DNA from: Microbacterium trichothecenolyticum
GTDB lineage: Bacteria; Actinomycetota; Actinomycetes; Actinomycetales; Microbacteriaceae
Direction: 5' to 3'
Assembly (NCBI RefSeq): GCF_030818955.1
Contig: NZ_JAUTBF010000001.1
Coordinates: forward strand, 2,852,001-2,916,000
Length of the DNA stretch: 64,000 nt
Shown here: in pieces, positions 58,217 through 64,000 of the stretch
How the letters are laid out: each line of letters starts with the position of its first letter
Position numbering within the stretch: the first letter of the stretch is position 1
The notes under the pieces: model-generated
Database searches by the model: none
What the model was told of the DNA's origin: nothing
Seen by the model: the letters and a program-made list of their open reading frames with translations, nothing else
Program-made: the position numbers and the translations under genes

Positions 58217-58852
58217 TCAGCGCGTCAGCCAGACCGACGCGCCGGCGCCCGCCGGGAGCGACATCTCGACGCCGTCCGCGCGGACGACCTCGTCCGAGAC
58301 GACCTCGAGCTCGTGCCCCACGTCGATTCCCCGCTCCACCAGCGCCCGCAGCAGCTCGGGGTCGCGATCGCTCACGCGCAGCACGCGCCCCGCGTGGCCG
58401 GTCGGCGCCTGGGCGAGCAGCACGAAGGGTTCGCGGTGCACCGCGCCCGTGGCATCCGGGATCGCATCGCCGTGGGGGTCGAAGCGCGGGTGACCGAGCC
58501 GGTCGTCGATGCCCTCGAGCAGGCGGTCGCTGAGGGCGTGCTCGAGCAGCTCGGCCTCGTCGTGCACCTCGTCCCACGCGTAGCCGAACTCGCGCACGAG
58601 CCACGTCTCGACGAGTCGGTGGCGGCGGATCACCGCGGCGGCGCGGCGGCGTCCGGCGTCGGTGAGCGACACGGGCCCGTAGGGGCGGTGGGTGACGAGG
58701 TCCTGTGCGGCGAGCTTCTTGACCATCTCGGTCACGCTCGACGGGGCGAGTCCCAGGACGGCGGCCAGCTGCGATGGCGTGATCGCCGAGTCCTGCCACT
58801 CGGTGTGGTGGTAGATCGCCTTGAGATAGTCGTCGGACACGGGCGATTCCAC
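58217..58852 (-). CDS. mntR: DtxR/MntR-family manganese-dependent repressor
   Basis: A 211-residue metalloregulator. The winged helix-turn-helix is at residues 8-62 (ITPSQLAAVLGLAPSSVTEMVKKL). The dimerisation and metal-binding domain contains RRHRLVETWLVREFGYAWDEVHDEAELLEHALSD-type residues at 75-110, and an FeoA/SH3-like C-terminal domain starts near 140. The start is GTG 58852, ten bases after the mntH stop. It forms an operon with mntH and presumably binds the two palindromes at the mntH promoter, closing a feedback loop on manganese uptake. Confidence 0.9.
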   Translation of the reverse strand: MESPVSDDYLKAIYHHTEWQDSAITPSQLAAVLGLAPSSVTEMVKKLAAQDLVTHRPYGPVSLTDAGRRRAAAVIRRHRLVETWLVREFGYAWDEVHDEAELLEHALSDRLLEGIDDRLGHPRFDPHGDAIPDATGAVHREPFVLLAQAPTGHAGRVLRVSDRDPELLRALVERGIDVGHELEVVSDEVVRADGVEMSLPAGAGASVWLTR

Positions 58853-58862
58853 GGGGGCCAGC

Positions 58863-60140
58863 TTATCCGCCGGTGAAGACCAGCCACAGGAGCACCGCGT
58901 TCAGTGTGATGAGGAACACGGATGCCGCGATCCCGGCGACGCTCGTGAGGCGACGGTTGCGGTGGGCGCCGAGCAGATCGCGGTTCGCCGTGAGCGCGAT
59001 CAGCGGGACGAGGGCGAACGGGATGCCGAACGACAGCACGACCTGGCTCAGCACGAGCGCGAGCGTGGGATCGATGCCGACGGCCAGGATCGCCAGAGCG
59101 GGGAGCAGCGTCACGAGCCGGCGGGCCAGCAGGGGAACGCGCACGTGCAGCAGACCGTGCATGATCTCGGCCCCGGCGTACGCGCCGACCGAGGTGGAGG
59201 CCAGGCCGCTCGCGAGCAGGCCGACGGCGAAGAGCGTCGCCACGAGGGGCCCGAGACCGTTGCGCAGTGCCGCGTAGGCACCCTCGAGGCTGTCGGTGCC
59301 GTCGACGCCCGCGAGGTTCGCCGCGGCCAGCAGCAGGATCGCGAGGTTGACCGTACCGGCGACGGCGAGAGCGATCGTGACGTCCCAGCGGGTCGCGCGC
59401 AGCAGGCGGGGCGTCGAGATGCCGCGTGCCTCCTCGAGACCCGCGGCCGTGGCCGGGGTACCGGGGGCGAAGCGGTCGCGGGTCAGCGCCGAATGCGCGT
59501 AGATCGCGTGGGGCATGATCGTGGCGCCGAGGATGGATGCCGCCAGCAGCACCGAATTCGTCCCCTCGAATCGCGGCACGAGTCCCGCGACCACGCTGCC
59601 GGCCGCGGGTGGCGCGAAGAAGAGCCCGAAGGTGAAGCCCACCGCGATGATCACCAGCAGGCCGATCAGCACGGTCTCGAACGCGCGTGCACCGCGGCGG
59701 GACTGCACCACGAGCAGCAGCATCGACACGACACCGGTGATCGCGCCGCCCCAGACCAGTGGCACCCCGAAGAGCAGGTTCAACGCGACGGCGCCGCCGA
59801 TGACCTCGGCGATATCGGTGGCCATCGCCACGAGCTCGGCCTGTAGCCAGTACGCGCGGCGCGCCCACGGTCGGCCGATACGGCGACCGAGCACTTGCGG
59901 GAGGCTCTCACCGGTGACGATGCCCAGCTTGGCCGAGAGGTACTGGATCAGCCATGCCATCACGTTGCCCAGCACCACGACCCACACCAGCAGGTAGCCG
60001 AAGCTCGCGCCGGCCGTCATGTTGCTGGCGACGTTGCCCGGGTCGAGGTAGGCGACGCCGGCGACCATCGCGGGGCCGAGGAGCCAGAGCCCGCGCCCCG
60101 GCGCGTGACGGCGGTCCACGGCATCGAGATTTTTCGGCAT
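58863..60140 (-). CDS. mntH: Nramp-family manganese/divalent-metal transporter
   Basis: A 425-residue, eleven-helix proton-coupled Mn2+ importer. The metal-site motif DPGN is at about residues 33-36 (AYLDPGNVASN) and the helix-6 motif MPH is in TIMPHAIYAHS near 214. Both are required for transport and both are intact. The ATG at 60140 lies within a palindromic operator, and TAGTGT six bases upstream suggests a leaderless transcript. It is followed by mntR. Confidence 0.95.
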   Translation of the reverse strand: MPKNLDAVDRRHAPGRGLWLLGPAMVAGVAYLDPGNVASNMTAGASFGYLLVWVVVLGNVMAWLIQYLSAKLGIVTGESLPQVLGRRIGRPWARRAYWLQAELVAMATDIAEVIGGAVALNLLFGVPLVWGGAITGVVSMLLLVVQSRRGARAFETVLIGLLVIIAVGFTFGLFFAPPAAGSVVAGLVPRFEGTNSVLLAASILGATIMPHAIYAHSALTRDRFAPGTPATAAGLEEARGISTPRLLRATRWDVTIALAVAGTVNLAILLLAAANLAGVDGTDSLEGAYAALRNGLGPLVATLFAVGLLASGLASTSVGAYAGAEIMHGLLHVRVPLLARRLVTLLPALAILAVGIDPTLALVLSQVVLSFGIPFALVPLIALTANRDLLGAHRNRRLTSVAGIAASVFLITLNAVLLWLVFTGG

Positions 60141-60147
60141 GCCGAAA
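60132..60147. promoter_or_regulatory. MntR box 1, covering the mntH start codon
   Basis: A perfect 16-base palindrome, TTTCGGCATGCCGAAA. The mntH ATG is its centre, so a bound repressor would sit on the transcription start and start codon. Confidence 0.8.
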
Positions 60148-60158
60148 CACTAGCGATA

Positions 60159-60174
60159 TTTCGGCTCACCGAAA
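60159..60174. promoter_or_regulatory. MntR box 2, upstream of the mntH -10
   Basis: TTTCGG, four bases, CCGAAA: the same half-sites as box 1 with a less symmetric centre, 27 bases away centre to centre. It overlaps the expected -35 region. Confidence 0.72.
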
Positions 60175-60275
60175 AGTGGTTGCGTCGCTCGCAGAGCCTC
60201 CCTCCACCCGACGCAACGGTGGTTGGGAGAACGGCCGCGCGGTGACGGTAGCCGGGTCGCAGGTAGCCTGGGGCG

Positions 60276-60939
60276 GTGACGGATGCCGATGGCCCTACGC
60301 CCGCGCAACGGGTCCCGGCGGATGCTCCCCCCGCGCAAGAGCCCCCGACCCACGGCGTCGGTCCGTGGCAGGGCGAGTGGCCCACCGACCCCCGCTACGA
60401 CCCCGAGCTGCTCGCGAACGGCGACACCCGCAACGTCGTCGATCCCTACCGGGTACTGGACGATGGAGGCCATCGTCGCCGATCTCGACACGCGGCGGCA
60501 TCCCTTCCACGTCGCCATCGAGAACTGGCAGCACGACCTCAACATCGGCTCGATCGTGCGCAGTGCCAACGCCTTCCTCGCCGCCGAGGTGCACATCGTC
60601 GGAAAGCGCCGCTGGAATCGCCGCGGCGCCATGGTGACCGACCGGTATCAGCATGTCCGGCACCACGACGACGTCGCGGCCTTCGTCTCGTGGGCGCAGG
60701 CCGAGGGACTTCCCGTGATCGCGATCGACAACGTGAACGGGTCTGTTCCCGTCGATCGCGCCGCTCTGCCCGAGGCGTGCGTTCTGCTTTTCGGGCAGGA
60801 AGGGCCAGGACTGTCTCCCGAGGCGCTCGCCGCGGCATCCGGCGTGGTCGAGATCACCCAGTACGGATCGACACGGTCGATCAATGCCGCTTCGGCGGCC
60901 GCGGTGATCATGTACGAGTGGTGCCGCCGCTGGGCGTGA
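60276..60939 (+). pseudogene. TrmH/SpoU-family RNA 2'-O-methyltransferase, frameshifted
   Basis: A SPOUT methyltransferase of about 220 residues. The N-terminal part HGVGPWQGEWPTDPRYDPEL is read from GTG 60276. The catalytic part, from YWTMEAIVADLD and HDLNIGSIVRSANAF to LLFGQEGPGLSPEAL and QYGSTRSINAASAAAVIMYEW, is in a second frame. Removing one G from the run at 60451-60453 restores VDPYRYWTMEA. The three SpoU motifs are intact. TAGCCT six bases before the GTG supports the start. It methylates ribose in tRNA or rRNA. The break may be a base-calling error. Confidence 0.82.
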
Positions 60940-61144
60940 GCCCCGATGTGACATCGCGGGCCGACACAGAAGGTCTTCCTCGGTAACACGCCCCCGTTTG
61001 CCGGGGAACGGATGTTTACTGTCGCCACGCGCTCACGGAACGCGGGACGAGGATGCGCCCCGCCGCAGCGAGCGACCTGTCTCTCCCCGGTGGCAGCCGG
61101 GAAAAGACGCGACACCGAATCACACACCTGGGAAGGGAACGATC
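60940..61144 (+). other. Possible structured leader of the DszC-like gene, 205 bases
   Basis: The stretch holds CCCCG-tttgc-CGGGG (about 60992-61006) and CCCGG/CCGGG (about 61088-61103) hairpins and an ATG-distal GGGAAGGGAA ribosome-binding site. No known riboswitch was recognised by eye, although the downstream gene family is sulfur-related. Confidence 0.3.
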
Positions 61145-62389
61145 ATGACGATCACGGATTCAGCGACGACGGGCCTGGCCGACCGCTGGCGGGACGCAGC
61201 CACCCCACACACTAGCGCCGGATGGATCGAGCGCGCCGGCGAGGTCGCCGATATCCTCGCCGTCGACGCGGTCGAGCGCGATCGGGCGAATCAGGCCCCG
61301 TTCGCCGAAGTCGAACTGCTCAAGGCGTCGGGTCTGGTCACCCTGCTCGGCCCGCGCGAGCATGGCGGCGCCGGCGAGACCTGGGACACCGCGTACAAGG
61401 TCATCCGCGCGGTCGCCCGCGGCGACGGCTCGATCGGTCAGCTGCTCGGCTACCACTACCTGTGGGCGTGGGCGGCGCGTCTGGTCGCCACCGATGCGCA
61501 GATCGCCGCGGTCGAAGAGCTGTACACCCGCAACGTGTTCCTGTTCGGCGGGGCGGTCAACCCCCGCGACTCCGACCTCGTGATCCGCGAAGACGGCGAC
61601 GACCTGATCTTCTCGGGGCGCAAATCGTTCTCGACCGGCGGGCGCGTCTCCGACCTGACGGTGCTCGAAGGCGTGCTCGAGGGCACCGACACGCACATCT
61701 TCGCCATCGTCCCTACCGCGCAGGAGGGCATCGTCTTCGCCGGCGACTGGGACAACCTCGGCCAGCGCCTCACCGAGTCGGGCTCGGTCGAGATCCGCGA
61801 CGTGCGGGTGCCCTGGACGGATGCCGCGGGCTTCGTCGACAAGCAGTTCCAGCCTCTGGTGTACAACACCCTCAATGTGCCGACGATCCAGCTCGTCTTC
61901 GCCAACTTCTACCTCGGCATCGCGCAGGGCGCCCTCGAGACCGCGTCGGCATACACGCGTGAGCGCACGCGCCCGTGGCCGTACGGTGGCGACGACAAGC
62001 AGCGCGCGAGCGACGAGTGGTACTTGCTGGAGGGCTACGGGACGCTGCAGTCGAAACTCTGGGCCGACGAGGCGCTGCTCGATGCGGTGGGTGCCGAGAT
62101 CAGCGCCGTGCTGCACGCGCCGCGCGAGGAGCTGACCGAGCGTCGACGCGGCGAGATCGCTGTGCGCATCGCGGCCGGCAAGCTCCGCATCGTCGACGAC
62201 GGCCTCGAGGTCGCGTCGAAGATCTACGAGCTCACGGGCGCCCGGGCCACCTCGAACAGCGTGGGCCTCGACATCTTCTGGCGGAACCTCCGCACCCACA
62301 GCCTGCACGACCCCATCGCGTACAAGAAGCGCGAGGTCGGCGAGTATGTGCTGCTGGGTCAGGTTCCGGTTCCCACCTGGTACACGTGA
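61145..62389 (+). CDS. DszC/SfnB-type acyl-CoA-dehydrogenase-fold flavin monooxygenase
   Basis: A 414-residue flavoprotein with the acyl-CoA dehydrogenase fold but of the monooxygenase branch (DszC, SfnB). LGPREHGGAGETWDTAYKVIRAVARGDGSIGQLLGYHY near 65-100 and FSGRKSFSTGGRVSD near 155 are typical. NSVGLDIFWRNLRTHSLHDPIAYK near 375 is the signature end of this group. These enzymes use FMNH2 and oxygen to act on organosulfur compounds during sulfur limitation. A dibenzothiophene-like or sulfone substrate is possible. The ATG at 61145 has AAGGGAA upstream. Confidence 0.85.
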   Translation: MTITDSATTGLADRWRDAATPHTSAGWIERAGEVADILAVDAVERDRANQAPFAEVELLKASGLVTLLGPREHGGAGETWDTAYKVIRAVARGDGSIGQLLGYHYLWAWAARLVATDAQIAAVEELYTRNVFLFGGAVNPRDSDLVIREDGDDLIFSGRKSFSTGGRVSDLTVLEGVLEGTDTHIFAIVPTAQEGIVFAGDWDNLGQRLTESGSVEIRDVRVPWTDAAGFVDKQFQPLVYNTLNVPTIQLVFANFYLGIAQGALETASAYTRERTRPWPYGGDDKQRASDEWYLLEGYGTLQSKLWADEALLDAVGAEISAVLHAPREELTERRRGEIAVRIAAGKLRIVDDGLEVASKIYELTGARATSNSVGLDIFWRNLRTHSLHDPIAYKKREVGEYVLLGQVPVPTWYT

Positions 62390-62393
62390 GAGC

Positions 62394-62430
62394 CGCGGGG
62401 TGGGCGTCCGGATCGGATGCCCACCCCGCG
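62394..62430. terminator. Bidirectional terminator
   Basis: CGCGGGGTGGGC and its exact complement make a 12-base stem with a 13-base loop, between the converging DszC-like and MATE genes. Confidence 0.75.
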
Positions 62431-62438
62431 TCGCGTGG

Positions 62439-63767
62439 TCAGCCGCCGGCCGTCATCCACGCGCGCCCCCGCACCCGCAGTCCGAGCGTCGCCAGGCGCG
62501 CCAGCATGTACACGCCGAAGAACGCCCCCGCCAGCCAGGTCAGTCCCGTCGCGCCTCCGCCGGCGAGCACCGCGACGAGGACGAGTGCCGGCGCGTACGG
62601 CACGAGGTTCAGCAGGCCCGCGATCGCCAGATAACGCACATCGCCCGCGCCGATGAGCACGCCGTCGAGCACGAACACGATGGCCGCGACGGGCTGGGCG
62701 ACCGCGAGCACGAGCAGCGCCGGTTGAATGAGCGCGGCGAGCCCGGCATCGCCCGTGAAAACGAGTCCGATCACGCCCGATGCCGCGGCGACGACGGCGC
62801 CCACCGCGACGCCGAACCACACACCCCATGCCGCCGTGCGCTGCAGGACGCGGCCGACGGTCGCGGTGTCGCCCGCACCGAGCGCGCTGCCGATCAGCGC
62901 CTGCGCGGCGATGGCCAGAGCGTCGAGGACGAACGCCGCCGTCGAGAAGATGGTGAAGGCGATCTGCCAGCCCGCGAGCTCGGCGGAGCCGAGGCCCGTC
63001 GCCACGGCGACCGTGCCGAGAAACGCCACGCGCATGCTCGCCGTTCTCAGAAACAGCCAGCCCCCCGACCGGGCAGTACCGCCGAGCCCCGCGCGTTCGG
63101 GACGGAGGGATGCGGCGTGCTGCCGCGCGAGGCGCCGCACCACCAGCACGTACGCGCCGACCATGCCCCACTGCGCCACGACCGTGCCGATCGCGGAGCC
63201 GGCGATGCCCCAGTCGAAGCCGTAGATGAACACCGCGTTCAGCAGGGCATTGGCGCCGAAGCCGAGGCCGGCGATCCACAGCGGGGTCACCGTGTTCTGC
63301 ATGCCCCGCAGCAGGCCCGTCGCCGCGAACACCACCAGCATGGCCGGCAGACCCCACATCGAGATCGACAGGTAGACACGCGCGTTCTCGGCGACGTCGG
63401 GCGCAGCGCCGAACGCGTCGACGACCGCCGGCGTCGCGAGCACCCCCGCTGCGGCCAGCGCCGCGCCGAGACCCACCGCGAGCCACATGCCGTCGACACC
63501 GACCGACACCGCTCGACCGTGCTCTCTCGCGCCGAAGTGGCGAGCGACGGCCGGGGTCGTGGAGTAGGCGAGGAAGACCATGAGCCCCACGACGGTCTGC
63601 AGCACGGCACCGGCGACGCCGAGGCCCGCCAGCGGCGCGACGCCCAGGTGGCCGACCATCGCCGCATCGACGATGAGAAACAGGGGCTCGGCGACGAGGG
63701 CGCCCAGCGCCGGAACCGCGAGCCGCAGGATGGAGCGGTTCAACGTCTCGGGCGGGCGGGTCGTCAC
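62439..63767 (-). CDS. MATE-family efflux transporter (DinF-like)
   Basis: A 442-residue, twelve-helix cation-coupled exporter in two pseudo-symmetric halves. The N-half contains LAVPALGALVAEPLFLIVDAAMVGHLG near residue 15, typical of the DinF subgroup. Start is GTG 63767; TAGGCT six bases upstream marks a leaderless start. The natural cargo is not known. It is divergent from the M13 peptidase gene. Confidence 0.92.
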   Translation of the reverse strand: MTTRPPETLNRSILRLAVPALGALVAEPLFLIVDAAMVGHLGVAPLAGLGVAGAVLQTVVGLMVFLAYSTTPAVARHFGAREHGRAVSVGVDGMWLAVGLGAALAAAGVLATPAVVDAFGAAPDVAENARVYLSISMWGLPAMLVVFAATGLLRGMQNTVTPLWIAGLGFGANALLNAVFIYGFDWGIAGSAIGTVVAQWGMVGAYVLVVRRLARQHAASLRPERAGLGGTARSGGWLFLRTASMRVAFLGTVAVATGLGSAELAGWQIAFTIFSTAAFVLDALAIAAQALIGSALGAGDTATVGRVLQRTAAWGVWFGVAVGAVVAAASGVIGLVFTGDAGLAALIQPALLVLAVAQPVAAIVFVLDGVLIGAGDVRYLAIAGLLNLVPYAPALVLVAVLAGGGATGLTWLAGAFFGVYMLARLATLGLRVRGRAWMTAGG

Positions 63768-63858
63768 GCTCCGAGCCTAGGGCGGGCCTCCGACATCGCG
63801 TCCACATCCGGTGCCGGGTTCGGAGCCCGCACAGATCGAGGGCACCTATTCTGTGTGC

Positions 63859-64000
63859 ATGACCGACATCCCCCGCTCCGGTCTCGCGCTCGACGAGCTC
63901 AGCGACGAGATCCGCCCGCAGGACGACCTGTTCCGTCACGTGAACGGCCGCTGGCTGGAGCGCACCGAGATCCCCGACGACAAGGCCCGCTGGGGCTCGT
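63859..64000 (+). CDS. M13-family metallopeptidase (PepO-like), 5' part only
   Basis: The first 47 codons of a gene that leaves the window. It reads MTDIPRSGLALDELSDEIRP, then QDDLFRHVNGRWLERTEIPDDKARWG, which matches the N-terminus of PepO/neprilysin-like zinc peptidases (RPQDDLFRHVNGxW). The HExxH site lies beyond the window. The ATG at 63859 has TATTCT six bases upstream, again a leaderless arrangement. Confidence 0.85.
   Translation, partial: MTDIPRSGLALDELSDEIRPQDDLFRHVNGRWLERTEIPDDKARWGS

Noticed and set aside
60940..61144. SAM-class riboswitch
   Set aside because: The conserved core sequences of SAM-I and SAM-IV could not be recognised by eye. It is listed only as a possible structured leader.

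Overview
This is a high-GC (about 70%) actinobacterial chromosome segment, most likely from Microbacterium or a close relative in Microbacteriaceae. The assignment rests on codon use, tightly overlapping ATGA/GTGA gene junctions, many apparently leaderless genes with a TANNNT box 6-7 bases before the start codon, and a strong excess of the heptamer GGATGCC/GGCATCC. No tRNA, rRNA, insertion sequence, phage or CRISPR array was seen. The window ends inside a gene (an M13 peptidase at 63859).

Layout. 1-9393: a carbohydrate uptake and degradation operon on the minus strand (lipoprotein binding protein, two permeases, ThuA-like protein, two Gfo/Idh/MocA oxidoreductases, GH127 beta-L-arabinofuranosidase-like enzyme), divergent from a LacI regulator, with two identical palindromic operators between them. 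10021-24547: a histidine-type catabolic island (hutD, IclR regulator, betaine-class ABC transporter, urocanase, a histidine ammonia-lyase homologue without the MIO triad, CoA-transferase, 3-hydroxyacyl-CoA dehydrogenase, enoyl-CoA hydratase, M20 amidohydrolase, hutF, hutI). 24676-28586: a heterodimeric ABC exporter. 28840-32692: two GT4 glycosyltransferases, a small membrane protein and a GlxA-type regulator. 32945-35140: a ClpB-type chaperone with an HspR (HAIR) site. 35190-35785: a repeat-rich non-coding island. 35786-44868: nitroreductase, glucose-6-phosphate dehydrogenase, GH15 hydrolase, an Na+/drug-type ABC exporter, a LuxR-type two-component system and a flavin reductase. 45084-51462: exonuclease III, then a TetR regulator, an AvrD-like protein coupled to a receptor domain without HTH, and a lactococcin-972-type bacteriocin cluster. 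51681-57842: pyrE, HAD phosphatase, CsbD, SDR and a P-type ATPase. 58217-60140: the manganese genes mntR and mntH. 60276-64000: an RNA methyltransferase, a DszC/SfnB-like flavoprotein, a MATE transporter and the start of the M13 peptidase.

Two areas deserve most attention. The first is the hut-like island. Its lyase lacks the MIO cofactor triad and several histidine-ammonia-lyase active-site residues, and it travels with a quaternary-amine-type transporter. That fits a substrate with a ready-made leaving group, such as hercynine or ergothioneine, better than histidine. The second is the AvrD/receptor-domain pair beside a bacteriocin operon, which looks like a small signal-and-antagonism module.

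Five genes (hutD, the lyase, the hydroxyacyl-CoA dehydrogenase, the bacteriocin-associated membrane protein and the RNA methyltransferase) each carry one frameshift at a short G/C run. The shared pattern points to sequencing or assembly error more than to five independent pseudogenes. They are annotated here as frameshifted genes with otherwise intact products.
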